This document shows, in pieces, positions 12,397-22,537 of a stretch of 64,000 nt of DNA; within the stretch, counting starts at the first letter, position 1; each line of letters begins with the position of its first letter. A model generated the notes under the pieces. It was not told where the DNA came from. It did no database searches and saw only the letters and a list, made by a program, of their open reading frames with translations. A program made the translations under genes and the position numbers. Source of the DNA: Hesseltinella vesiculosa (taxonomy: Eukaryota; Mucoromycota; Mucoromycetes; Mucorales; Cunninghamellaceae); NCBI GenBank assembly GCA_002104935.1, contig MCGT01000008.1, forward strand, positions 372,001 to 436,000. Reading direction: 5' to 3'.

Positions 12397-12468
12397 GGTT
12401 GAATGGTCTAATGGTTATGACTCCAGACTTTGAATCTGGCAGCCCGAGTTCGATTCTCGGTTCGACCT
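12397..12468 (+). tRNA. tRNA-Gln (anticodon UUG), right arm copy
   Basis: This is identical to the copy at 11789-11860 but on the plus strand, in the right arm of the palindrome. All four arms are intact, so both copies look functional. The downstream T run after GACCTGTCAAAATC may act as a Pol III terminator. Confidence 0.9.
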
Positions 12469-12605
12469 GTCAAAATCTTCTTTTTGCCCCCTACCCTTTT
12501 CAAGGTCAACCCTTCTTTTTTTTTGCTTTTATTAAATGATTTTTTTTTTTTCTTTTAAAAGGATTTTTTTTAGTGAGTAAATGAAGGTTCAATAGCTCAG
12601 ACGAG

Positions 12606-13893
12606 GCAGAGAAGAAGATACAGCGTGCTGACTTTTTTGGATCTCGATTTCTGAGGTTGCCTTCTTGCCGTATTTGGAAACTGCTGGCTGGCCTGCAGCT
12701 GTAGTGCTACGGCTGCTGGCTACTTACTGCTGATCCTACAGTATGCACGGATTTTCGTTGCTGGCCCCACATTCGGGCCACCGTACCCGAGAGGCATTGA
12801 ATGCTTATCGCTCAGTATCATACGTTGCGTAGCGCCTGTTAAACCAGGCACGAATCCTGCGCTCAGAAAAGTGCACAGCAGGCTCAACCATGAAAACGTT
12901 AGGTAGGATCTCTACAGCTTTATACCTGTCAGCTTGACCAATCTTCTTATCATTTTAACTATCGCTATTTTTCTTTTCCCCATGACGTGAGCTGCATGTA
13001 TTCATAGGCAGCAACCAAGCCCAAGATTTTAAGACTGGATTTACAGTACGCCCGATCAGCCCAGATGGTTTTTTTTTCTCATGCATTCACCTTGCATGGG
13101 AACTGTCGCTATTTTTTTTCCCTTGAAACATCCATCTCGAGCGCTCTTTCTTGTGACATAACAAAAAAAAAAAGAAAAAAAAAAAACGGACACGGCGGCC
13201 GAAAGAAGCATGAGGTTTTAGCAAGGCTAAAGCTTGACCTCCTGGCTGGGTAGTCAATGAGGTTAGCTACGGAGTTGGGGTAGCTTTGGAGCGCCTGGGG
13301 GTTTATTTTTCAATTTTTTTTTTAGCTGCTGAATCAGAGGTGAACAAAAAAAAAAAAAAAAAAGGATGACATGCTGGAGGTGACCTTGGGCAATGGGTCT
13401 TTTATTTATTTTTTTTTGAGCAAAGTCATGCAAAAACTTGCATCCATTCATTGGTTCAAATGGAGTTGTGCGACATGGGCTTCTTTTTCTTATTTCCAGG
13501 GCGACTGAGCGGGTGCAAGGAAAAGATGGCGTGATGTGCTCGACGTGGTGAAGATTCACGCGGTCGCTAAACGAACATTCAAGACAGTACATAAAAAGGG
13601 TTACCACTCGTCCATGCTGGCCGAGTAGAAGGCTACGTTTGTTTCGCGATGAAGTAAGGCGGAAAAGGCAACTGGCTTTTTTTTTTTTTTATTTTTTATT
13701 TCCCAAAGCCGCAAGGCGGTTTTTTTTCTTCCCTTCTCTGCCTTTTTGACGATACATCTGCTATACCTTTCATCCTGATCAGATGGTAAGGATAAAAAAG
13801 GAATGGAATGGGCAGCGGGGAACATTGGACAAGAGGCTGATGCTCTTTACTTTTTTTAGTCAACACACACGATTCTATTGATCCAGCGCAATA
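12606..13893. other. Intergenic, no gene seen
   Basis: About 1.3 kb between the palindrome and the ERH gene. It has a mixed base composition with A/T runs near 13160-13190, 13345-13365 and 13678-13692. I see no conserved coding frame, rRNA or further tRNA here. Confidence 0.5.
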
Positions 13894-14493
13894 ATGACAA
13901 AGCGTAGGATTGACAATGACGTCCACGTTGTCTTGATATAAAATAGGACAATGCACTGATTTTTTTTTTTTCCTTGGATCTTGATCGACATTGGGATGCC
14001 ATTATAGGACACGTCGTTATTAGTAGGTACCTATTTGAAAGAAGGAAAGAAAGAGGCTGACAGGTTTTTCTTGACAGCGATTTCGAAACGCTCGGTCAAG
14101 CCATGGAAGGTAAAAAGGAGGAGTTTTTATTTTTGGCAGGAGTTGTAGAAAACACGTGGAACTGATGATTTTATTGTAGAGATTGCGGCATTGTATGAGG
14201 AAAAATTATTAGAGTCCAATCCAAGATTGACAAAGTTGGAGTACAAGTAAGGAAAGGTGGGAGCATGGCCATGTGGATTGACGGGATTCTATTGTTGTAG
14301 TGTCCAAGATTTGATCCGCTACATTGATGCACATCAAGAATTTGTTGTGCTTGTGTTTGACAAAACCAGCAATGTAAGACAATAGGCTGTTTAAAGGTGG
14401 TGAGCTCATAGGCTTTTATGGACGCGATAGATGTATCAACCGCATGATCATCATTGGATCAAGAACACGTTGATTCGTCACTTTTCGACCTAG
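13894..14493 (+). CDS. Enhancer of rudimentary homologue (ERH), six tiny exons
   Basis: No long open frame covers this gene; it was found by joining exons 13894-13903, 14008-14026, 14078-14109, 14180-14246, 14301-14373 and 14431-14493. All introns are GT-AG and phases agree, giving 87 residues. The protein matches the ERH fold: DFETLGQAMEEIAALYEEKL, then YNVQDLIRYIDAHQEFVVLV, then MYQPHDHHWIK (compare YQPYNKDWIK in animal ERH). ERH is a small conserved dimeric nuclear protein; in fission yeast Erh1 partners the RNA-binding protein Mmi1 in RNA elimination. The first two exons (10 and 19 nt) are inferred from splice phase and from the short N-terminal beta strand; the remainder is secure. The C-terminus is shorter than in animals. 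Confidence 0.8.
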
Positions 14494-14909
14494 AACACCT
14501 CACAACCTCAGCATGCTCCACCACCACGAGCTAGGGGAAGGACGAGGCCCAAGAAGACATTGATCCCCCCCCCCCAAAAAAAAAGTAATAAAAAAAGAGA
14601 TGTTGTGCAACCCAATGACCCTTTTTAGAGACATGCCGTTTTGCGGGGTGAAAAAAAAATGGCAAAGAAGCACCAGCATCCCCAAAGGGAGGGCAAACAA
14701 AAAAAAAAAAAAAAATGCCTTGATGACAAGCACAACTCTTTTTCTTTTTGAACGTCTTTTTTGTGCATTGCCTTTTCTTTTGTAAGCTCTTTTTTAAATT
14801 TTACGCTTTCCTTTATTATTCTTTTTTTCTCGGCGGTTTTCTTGACAATTTTTTTTTTTTTTACACTCATTGACCCACTCATCAAGTTTACAGCCAACAA
14901 ATAGAGGAC
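14494..14909. promoter_or_regulatory. Intergenic, presumed promoter of the RRM/MLLE gene
   Basis: This 416-bp gap holds a C9 run followed by A-rich DNA (near 14567-14600), a 16-nt A run near 14700 and a T12 run near 14850. No gene or specific factor site was recognised. Confidence 0.4.
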
Positions 14910-17587
14910 ATGACTGATTATGCTCTTGCACCTGTGATACGTTTGCCTAGAAGCAAAGCAGAGATGGATTCTGATGCACTGGAAACCATGGTGACAGACA
15001 CTTTGTTTCTCAAGAGTTTTCCCGCCTCTATTCAGGAACAAGATCTCTATGATTTACTGCACGTTTATGAGCCCATCGAGTAAGTGTTGGTATAGAAAAA
15101 GTAACATTGTTGTATAAGAACTTATTTTCTCTTTCTTTTTAGAATTGAACTCTTCCGACAAAGTGGTGAAGGATACGTTCGGTTTGGATCCAATGCCGTT
15201 GGTAAAGAATCAACCTTAAAAAAATAGAAAAAGCTCACCCCTTTTCCATAGCTGACCAAGTGTATGCTCTGTACCAAGACTTTGAATTCCATAATGGAAG
15301 TCGGCTGTATTTTGCTATTGATCAAGACAACACCATTGAAGCTCAAGGGTCCCTCCTCCAAATCCATCACCTACCTCACTATGTAGAAAACAGCATGGTG
15401 TATCAACTGTTCCGTCCGTTTGGCCCATTGGCCCTGTGTAAGCTGTTACTGGAACCCGATGACTCATCGTTTCATGGGGCTGCCTTGGTTCAGTATTTTT
15501 ATCAACAAGACACAATGGCAGCCATGGAAGAGATGGTAAAGACCGTTAGGCCCAGTTTTATTTCTGACGCACTTTTTATTTATTAGGATGGTCAAGTTGT
15601 CGATGGGGTCAGCATGTAAGGAGCCTGAAAAGTGGAGAGAGGTGTTTGAGAAGGGAGAAGCGTCGGGGAGAACGAGTAAAAAAAAAAAAAAAGGGTCAGG
15701 GGCGTTGAAATAGGATAAAGATGAAACAAAAGGGGCACGAGGGACGTGAATAAAAATGAATCTAACCATTTTTCTCTCACTCTCCATCTTTTTTTTTTTC
15801 CATAGATCTGTGGAGTCTGTCATGGTCCATGATTATTATCAAAAACCAGTAAGTAAACAAAAAAAAAAAAAAAACAGTGCATAAAAGTCACTTGTTGCGT
15901 GATGTGATATGCCTAAAAATGTACAAATGGAGACCCCAGGTGCACTGATGTCTCTCTCTTTTTTTTTTCCCCAACGTTTTTTCCCTCCCCCTTCTCACTC
16001 TAGTCGTCCATGGCTATGCCTGAAAAGTCCAATGAGATGATGTATGTCGATTTGCTGAACCTCTATATCAAGAATTTGGATCCCAAGGTCACCAACAACG
16101 ATCTGTTTGCTGCCTTTCGCTCGTTTGGTCGCATTGTTTCTGCCCGGGTCATGTCCAATACTTCCACGGGCCAGTCCAAGGGCTACGGGTTCGTCAGTTA
16201 CAGTCGACCGGATGAAGCTAAACTGGCCATGGATCAGATGAACGGGAAACTTCTTTTGAGCAAACCGTTGATTGTCTCTTATCACACGCCCAAAAAGCCC
16301 CGACAGCCCACCGCCAATGGGACCGCCATGCCACAACAAACATCACCTGTTTTGGCACCACAACAACCACGTTCACAACCCCTCTTGTCGCCCACCAGTC
16401 CCACCCCACCCTCTCACCAACCGGCTGTCAACGGTCTTGGGATCGACAATGTTGACCAAATCGCCATGGATATCAAGGATCTGTCGATCGGGCAAAAGTA
16501 TCCAACGGTGCCTTCGTATCCCCTGCAGCGCAAGGTAAAAAAAAAAAAAAAAAAAAAAGGGCAGCGGAAAATGGAAAAGCGCTTGTCCTCACGCTTATTG
16601 TATGTCAGAACTCCAATGCCGAGCATCAAACGAATAGCCATAAAATGCTGTTGCAGTCCACAGCGCGACTGTCGCCGCCATTTTCATCCCCCATCTCTGG
16701 CAGCACCACCGCCGGCCACTCCTTGGCCTCATTGACGTCGGGCATCAGCATCCAACAACCTCCTCCCAACATGGCCTCCGGCAACGGCCATCGCTCGAAT
16801 GACTACAAGCAGACGGCAGATGGCCGTCCTACCCTGCGCCGCCGAACCTCGCTGGAATCCGTCAGCACCGTCATGACCGAGTCCACCGCCAACCTGCAGC
16901 GCCAGAAAATGACGCAGGCAGTGATGAACTGCCTCAACGATCCCTTGGTCGTGCCAGACGTCGTCGATATGCTGCTCACCCTCAAGAAAAAAGAACGCTC
17001 GCTCTGCCTGTTTAACCAAGACTTTCTCAAGAGCAAGATCGAATTGGCCCTCGAAGCCTTGGAGATCTTCCAGACGGGCGAAGAAGACGACGAAGAAGAA
17101 CAGGAGCTCCAGCGCATGTAAGTGTTTGAACAAACCATGTGCTGGGCATTGACCTCGTTTTTTTTTTTCTAGGCTGCCTCGACGAACCGTGAAAAAACCA
17201 TCAGCACCGGCCGGTCCTGTCGGTCCAGACAGTCTGCCAAAAATGCTCCCCAAACGAGTCTCACATGCCATCCCCATCGTGCCTCCTCCTTCTGCCACGA
17301 AAACCAGCCCTACCAACGGGCTGAAAGCAACCCTGACCCCCGAGCAAAAGGTCATTGTCCAGCAAGTGACCGAGAGCATGCAAGGCAAGGCTAGCCACGA
17401 GCAAAAGCAGCTACTTGGCGATCGATTGTTCCCCATGGTCAAAGCAACCGGCACCAAACAAGCGGCCAAGGTCACCATCCGGCTGTTGGACACTGTCGAG
17501 CTCACCAAATTGACAGACATCATGTTTGACAAGGTCGAACTCAAAAGACACGCTGAAAAAGCTTTTGCAGGTCTGACCAAACAATGA
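14910..17587 (+). CDS. Rrm4-like RNA-binding protein: three RRMs and two MLLE-like domains
   Basis: About eight exons encode roughly 710 residues. RRM1 begins at TLFLKSFPASIQEQDLYDLL (about residues 30-105). RRM2 begins SLLQIHHLPHYVENSMVYQL (about 110-190). RRM3 has intact RNP motifs, LYIKNL and SKGYGFVSY (about 215-290). A Pro/Gln/Ser-rich linker follows. A first MLLE-like helix bundle has VVDMLLTLKKKERSL and DFLKSKIELALEAL. The C-terminus is a clear PABC/MLLE domain: ASHEQKQLLGDRLFPMVKA and KVTIRLLD, equivalent to KITGMLLE in poly(A)-binding protein. This order, three RRMs then tandem MLLEs, is that of Ustilago maydis Rrm4, which carries mRNAs on moving endosomes by binding PAM2-type peptides. 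A role in hyphal mRNA transport is inference from architecture. Confidence 0.85.
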
Positions 17588-17893
17588 TCTCCTGATGAAG
17601 CCATTCTCCTTATTTTTTTTTCAACTTCCCTAATGAAATACCCTCTTCCCCCCCCCTTTTTTTTTTTTGCCCGGATTTTTTTGATATCTATTTTTTTTTT
17701 TTATTCCTAATGGCAATGATTTTTTTTTCTCCACATTTTTAAATGAAAATGTATACCGTGTTTTAGACGGCAATAAACCGTGCCACTATTTAAAAAAAAA
17801 AAAAAAAAAAGATCGCATGACGCATCTGAAACTCAAATAGGTGCCTGACCCGTCCCTGGATTTTTCTTTCCTTTCCAAGTCTCCCTAGTCTTC
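17588..17893. other. Intergenic, no gene seen
   Basis: This 306-bp gap contains several T runs and a likely poly(A) signal AATAAA near 17771 followed by an 18-nt A run. It holds the 3' UTR of the RRM/MLLE gene and the promoter of the next gene. Confidence 0.45.
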
Positions 17894-18872
17894 ATGTTAG
17901 GCACAGATCCCCATGTAAGAAGGTGTCATGACAGCCAAATGATCCATGGGATGGCCTCCTTATTTTTTCTTCTGTTGGCCCTGTAGAATACACTGGGAAA
18001 ACCTTTAGCGCGGCTTGCAAGATTCACAAAGCAATGTGCCGCTCTAGGCTGTCTATCGGTAACCTCCTGTTTTCATTATCCCACAGCTCACGCATTTGTT
18101 TGTTAGGGGTTTCGTCATTTTGAAGTATGTATGTACAGTCAAGAAGAATTGCTTTTTAGTATCATCCCTGCTGGGCTTGGGCGCGACAGGTAAGTGGACG
18201 TATCCAAAGCATCTGGTTCACAGCTTACATAGAAAGCTTGACGAGACATTCCCTTCAACCCATTTGCTGGATGAAGCGTATATTAAAGTAAAACGATCCA
18301 TGGCAGTAGATTGGTCACTCACCAGTTTTTTTTTTTTTTTTTGAAGGAACACGACCGCATGGTGTTCTTGATCACCGGGTATCCCATCTATAGCTGTCCT
18401 TATATCTATCCCAAATGGATGTCCCGGCAAGATCATGGCTTGCACGTGGATGGCTCCTCTGACAAAAAACCAGTCCCCTTACGATTGACCTCGACCATGG
18501 ATTGGCGCATCAATGGTCAGCGTCGAGGCAGACGGGAGGTGAGCTCACCTCTTTTTTTTTTTTTTTTTTTTTATACCAGACGTTGCACTATGGGAAATGA
18601 TTTGGGAATTGATTTCCCTGGTGAGCTGGCCGAGTTCTCAGAACCCCTTTGCTATTGATTTTGACTATTTGGATCGGCTGCCGTTGCCAAAGATGCTGTT
18701 CCTGACCGGTGGACTGATCGGGTACTTGCAGTCGTTATGGATCGAGGCCAAGCCCAAGGCCGTGCCTTTTGTGGACAAAGTCTATCAAGATCTTCAACAA
18801 CTCCAACAGCGTCACCTCACTGCCATGCGTGATTATGCCCAACAGTGCCATACCCCTGCTACCACCTATTAA
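17894..18872 (+). CDS. Unrecognised 230-aa protein
   Basis: Six exons join in frame: 17894-17914, 17987-18058, 18107-18189, 18233-18287, 18347-18515 and 18580-18872 (693 nt including the stop). The N-terminus is MLGTDPHNTLGKPLARLARF, basic and without acidic clusters. Later there are hydrophobic stretches around MVFLITGYPIYSCPYIYP, ALWEMIWELISLVSW and MLFLTGGLIGYLQSL, and a Gln-rich helical tail (VYQDLQQLQQRHLTAMRDYA). I do not recognise a family. Consistent phases across five introns and uniform base use argue for a real gene. The donor of intron 5 was placed at AATG|GTCAGC because the later GTGAGC donor gives an immediate stop. It could be a membrane-associated or organellar protein, which is only a guess from hydropathy. 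Confidence 0.6.
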
Positions 18873-18927
18873 CACCAAGGACCCACTTGGTTTATTCTGA
18901 AAATCATAAAGAGCCACTCTGACCATC

Positions 18928-20224
18928 TCACAAGACCCGGTCCTTTTCTTTGGCTGAGAGACGGACAGTGCGAGCCCGACTCTTATAGTCATCCCAGGGG
19001 AAATAGGCACCGCAGATACGACGATGGCCTGTGAAGGCCGAGCGGCCATGCAAGACACGCCAGTTGTCAAAGATGGCAACCCGGCCAGGCGGCAATGGGT
19101 CCCAATACTCGTTTTCAGGCCGCGTGAGCAATTTGTGCCAGACAAACAGAGCGTCGTAGAAGCGATCCAAAGCCGCAGGCGACAAGTGGTTCAGTGTGGA
19201 TCGGTCATCATTGTTGTAGCGGATTTGGTACAAGTCACCGGCAGGATCATGGTTCAGAATGGGATTGGCACGAGGGCTGGCCACAATCAGCACTTGCTCA
19301 TCGCCTGCCGAGTGGGTTGGGATGCGGGTGGTCGAAAGCACTTCGTAGGCCAAGGGGTCCTCCTCCTTGAGTTGGCGTGCCACCTCGAACCCATCCACAA
19401 ACAACGAGTCTCCGCCTTGTCCTTGGAATTCCAACTTGTGGAACATTTGCAGGCCACTGAAAGGAAAAAAAAAAAAAAAAAAAGAAAAAGTGAGCATTCG
19501 AGGATATTGAAAAAAAAACGAGGTACCTGGGCTCCGTAAAATAGGTATTGTCGGTATGGGCGCCGAGGGCCAATTGGGTATAGGCAGTGTCAGCATGAGC
19601 GAGATCCGCCGTAAAGGACCACATGCCCTGTGAGTAATGTGTTTCACGCAGGAAGCAAAGGCGGCGCGCCAGCGTTTCGGTAGCCTCCAGCGTCGTTGGC
19701 GTGTCTTCGACAAAGGCAAGACCGTCCGTTTCCAAGCGATCCAACCAGGTGGCCAGACCGGTTTCCGTGTGGATGACTTCTTCGTAGGTCAGCTTGGGTC
19801 GAGGGTGATCGTTCAGGTCCTTGCTGGTCCACAGCCGCAAGGGCTGAGGGTTGACGAGCGGGTCGCGACCAGCCTCGCCAGTATGGCCATGGGTAGCAAT
19901 CCAGTCATAGGCAAAATCGCTGGTATGGCCGCCGGGCCATTCCACTGTCAGGTGTTGGTCGTGACAGTGCATGGCTGTGGGCTGGATCTGGCGGTCAATG
20001 GCAAATGTGTTGACCTGGCGTTGACGAGTCACAGGATGGTAACATTCAGAACAGTGGCAGTGGTCTCGAAGCCAAAAATAAGGCAAGGTATAAACTTTGT
20101 TGTCCTTTTCCAGCGTCACAGCAGCATGGCGTTCGTGTTGCTCCAGAGTGGTGGAATAGAGACGGCTCATGACCATGGGACGGGCCAAACGTGAAAAAGG
20201 CAATCGTAAAGCTGTTCTTAACAT
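18928..20224 (-). CDS. Trimethyllysine dioxygenase (carnitine biosynthesis)
   Basis: Two exons (20224 to about 19528, and about 19457 to 18928) encode roughly 408 residues of the BBOX1/TMLHE-type Fe(II)/2-oxoglutarate dioxygenases. The N-terminal domain has the zinc-binding HCHCSEC cluster after YFWLRD. The catalytic domain shows the HxD iron ligands in HTDNTYF, the distal His in VLHGRSAFTGHR with the 2-oxoglutarate-binding Arg nearby, and RYNNDDRSTLNHL. The ending GRVAIFDNWRVLHGRSAFTG fits trimethyllysine hydroxylase better than gamma-butyrobetaine hydroxylase, though the two are close. The Arg/Ser-rich leader MLRTALRLPFSRLARP looks like a mitochondrial targeting peptide. It would hydroxylate N6-trimethyllysine, the first step to carnitine. 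Confidence 0.87.
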
Positions 20225-20459
20225 GAAGGATCGAACAATAATAATAATAATAATAATAAAATGACAGGGGAAGAAAAAAAAAAATTAGAGCGAAGCTTAA
20301 TTTTTTCTGATGATTCAAGGTTCACCAGACGGCTTTGTTCTCACGCGTTGATGTTGAGCCACTCGGGGAAAAGGAGAAAGCGAATAAAAATGACGCTCAT
20401 TCGCTTTTTCTTTCTTCGTTTTTTTTTTTTTTACATTTTTACACTAAAAAATAATTACC
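20225..20459. promoter_or_regulatory. Divergent promoter region with an (AAT)n microsatellite
   Basis: This 235-bp gap separates the heads of the dioxygenase (-) and the amidohydrolase (+) and must hold both promoters. An (AAT)7-type microsatellite sits at about 20237-20259, just upstream of the dioxygenase ATG, and a T12 run lies near 20420. Shared regulation is possible but not shown by sequence. Confidence 0.5.
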
Positions 20460-21392
20460 ATGACCATCCACCCGGTGATCGATGCTCACGTGCATTTTTT
20501 CCACCCCAGCGACGTCTACATACCCTGGGCCAAAGGGACTCGATTCGATAAGGATTTGGATGCAGCAGACTACACCCAGCAAGTCAAGCAGACAGGCGTT
20601 CGCCAGTGCGTGTATGTGGAGGTGGATGCCGAGCAACGGCAGGGGCTGGTGGAGGCTGCTTGGATCCGGGACTATGCAGAGCAGCTGAAACACGAGGAGG
20701 CTTACGGTGGGATTGGTGCTGTTGTTGCGTTTGCGCCTATGGATCATGGAGATGAGGTGCGCCATTATTTGCGGCTGCTCCAGCGCTTGGTGGGCAGCGA
20801 CTTGCTGCGTGGTGTCCGCTACTTACTCCAGGCACCGGGCTCCGTGGAGCGCATGGCGTCCGCAGCCTTTCGACAAGGGCTACAGGTGCTTGGGGAGCGC
20901 GAATTCCAGCATTTGCATTTCGAGCTTGTGATCGACTGCCATCGCCAGCCCGAGCAATTCCCAGCCTTGATCGAGATGGTCCAAGCCTGCCCTCACACAC
21001 GGTTTGTCTTGGATCATATGGCCAAGCCTCCGTGTCACAGCCAGCCGGGCGCCAAAGCGTTTGATCATTGGGCCGCTTGCATGGACCAATTGGCTCGGTG
21101 CTCCAACGTGGTGTTGTGTAAAGTGTCTGGCTTGCTGACGGAGCTGGAAGACGCTCCTTTGCAACCTGCACAGCTGGCCCCGTTTGTGCAAGTTGCCCGA
21201 GATACCTTTGGCATCGATCGACTTTGTTTTGGAAGCGACTGGCCAATCCTGGAACTCCGTGCGTCGTGGCAGCAGTGGATGGATCTTCTTCAAACCATCG
21301 TCCAATCCTGGGACAGTCGAGACAAAATCAAGCTCTTTACCACCAACGCTCAAATCCACTATCGATTAGCTCGTTCTCTAGCACACACTTGA
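20460..21392 (+). CDS. Intronless amidohydrolase-2 family hydrolase (lactonase-like)
   Basis: A single uninterrupted frame of 310 codons encodes a TIM-barrel metal-dependent hydrolase of the amidohydrolase_2/COG3618 group, which includes L-fuconolactonase and 2-pyrone-4,6-dicarboxylate lactonase. Motifs are the first-strand DAHVHFF (HxH metal ligands), a mid-barrel ELVIDCHRQPEQ, RFVLDHMAKPP with its His, and the late-strand FGSDWPI with the catalytic Asp. Full length for the family. The absence of introns contrasts with neighbouring genes, which have up to seven, and fits acquisition from bacteria or a retrocopy. The substrate is unknown; a sugar lactone is the usual type. Its head-to-head partner is the carnitine-pathway dioxygenase. 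Confidence 0.85.
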   Translation: MTIHPVIDAHVHFFHPSDVYIPWAKGTRFDKDLDAADYTQQVKQTGVRQCVYVEVDAEQRQGLVEAAWIRDYAEQLKHEEAYGGIGAVVAFAPMDHGDEVRHYLRLLQRLVGSDLLRGVRYLLQAPGSVERMASAAFRQGLQVLGEREFQHLHFELVIDCHRQPEQFPALIEMVQACPHTRFVLDHMAKPPCHSQPGAKAFDHWAACMDQLARCSNVVLCKVSGLLTELEDAPLQPAQLAPFVQVARDTFGIDRLCFGSDWPILELRASWQQWMDLLQTIVQSWDSRDKIKLFTTNAQIHYRLARSLAHT

Positions 21393-21773
21393 TCATCTGA
21401 TCCATCTCATGTCTGCATTAAAAATCGACCGTGCAACTCCACATTCCAAAACCGCAGTTCTTCGATGGAACATCTTTGCATGAGATGAAAAAAAAAGTAA
21501 ACAGATAACGAACCGGGACCCCTTTATGAGTCACCTTCCTGATGGGATGGGGGCAAGACCAACGTAGATCTTTCAGGTTTCAACCACGTAAAAAAAAAAA
21601 TCAGGAACCTGCGAACCGGGCTGAGCGTTAAAAAAAAATGAGCAATCCTCGATGGCAAATCTCCGTTTGAACGTTGTTCACTTTTTTTTTAAAAAGAGCC
21701 TTTTCTTTTTTTTTTTCCCACTTCTTTCTCTTCATTCATTATTATCTATACCCTCTTTTATTGACAAGGCCCA
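21393..21773. other. Intergenic, no gene seen
   Basis: 381 bp with several A and T runs (near 21591, 21629 and 21682-21720). It presumably holds the 3' UTR of the hydrolase gene and the T-rich promoter of the next gene. No other feature is supported. Confidence 0.4.
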
Positions 21774-22537
21774 ATGACTTCGATGGCAACGCAAACAGAT
21801 ACCGGCAAATCTTTGCTCATTCCTGGCCCACCAGTGAGTGGAGAGAAAACGGAGGCCTGCACAGCCTCGGGCTGCCTCGACCACCTCACTCAACACAGAC
21901 CACCTCATGTTTTTTTTTTTCTCAGGTTGATCGTGACAGTTTACCCACCCCCAGTTCGTCTTATTGCCATTCTTTTGCTTCCAAAGAGTCCAAAGTGTCG
22001 ACGTTGTTTAGCCGTTCTGGTAAAAAGGAAAAAAAAAATTCAAATTCCTTTGTTGTTTTATTCATATGAAAATGTGATAGATCGACTGGCTTCATCTAAA
22101 GTATTCTCGCGCCAGTATGGATCCTTTTTGAATATGCCAATAGCAGGTAATAGAAGGTTCTTTTTTTTTGGATCCTTAGCTTTCAGGAGAGAAAAAGCAC
22201 CGTAAACAAATCGGTTGGTGGGCGCACGAGACTGACTCTTTTTTTTTTTTTTTTTTTCGTAGATGACACCATTTCATTTGAAGAAGCGCCACCCACGCCA
22301 CCTACGACCACGATCAATCCCAATGATGATGATGAAGGGCTTTATTTATTATGGACGTCGCAAATTCTACGAGATCATGGCATTCGACCAGCGTCATTAC
22401 GCACCCATTCTTTCCAAGATGTAGACGAAGACGACGACGACGACGATGAAAGCAGTCAATCCAGTTTTGCCAGCATTCCTGTGCAACCGTCTTGGGCCTC
22501 ATTTTTTACTGCTTGCTTTTGCCCGTCTTCGGCATGA
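21774..22537 (+). CDS. Unrecognised acidic 165-aa protein with a Cys-rich tail
   Basis: Four exons join in frame. Exon 1 encodes MTSMATQTDTGKSLLIPGPP. Exon 2 starts VDRDSLPTPSSS, exon 3 encodes RLASSKVFSRQYGSFLNMP, and exon 4 starts near 22262 with DTISFEEAPPTPPTTT. The protein is Ser/Pro/Thr-rich and largely disordered. It has one ordered-looking segment (GLYLLWTSQILRDHGIRP), then a run of eight Asp/Glu residues encoded by a GAC repeat, and a C-terminus SWASFFTACFCPSSA with two cysteines that could be acylated. No family recognised. Consistent phases through three introns support a real gene. The antisense frame at 22314-22502 is a shadow. Confidence 0.55.

Larger units (their letters stand above)
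11649..12605. repeat. 957-bp palindrome with a tRNA-Gln gene in each arm
   Basis: Two arms of about 436 bp (11649-12084 and 12170-12605) are inverted copies separated by an 85-bp unique spacer. Similarity runs from CTCGTCTGAGCTATTGAACC at the outer end through the tRNA to GTTTGAACAC next to the central poly(A)/poly(T). The arms are almost identical except for a block of about 30-40 bp near 11975-12010 versus 12245-12285, where several substitutions cluster. The tRNA genes point away from the centre. This is an inverted segmental duplication able to form a large hairpin. Confidence 0.85.

Noticed and set aside
11718..12539. Mirror-image open frames of 60-99 codons in the tRNA palindrome
   Set aside because: They translate the tRNA-Gln genes and their flanks in both arms; identical peptides on opposite strands are a consequence of the inverted repeat.
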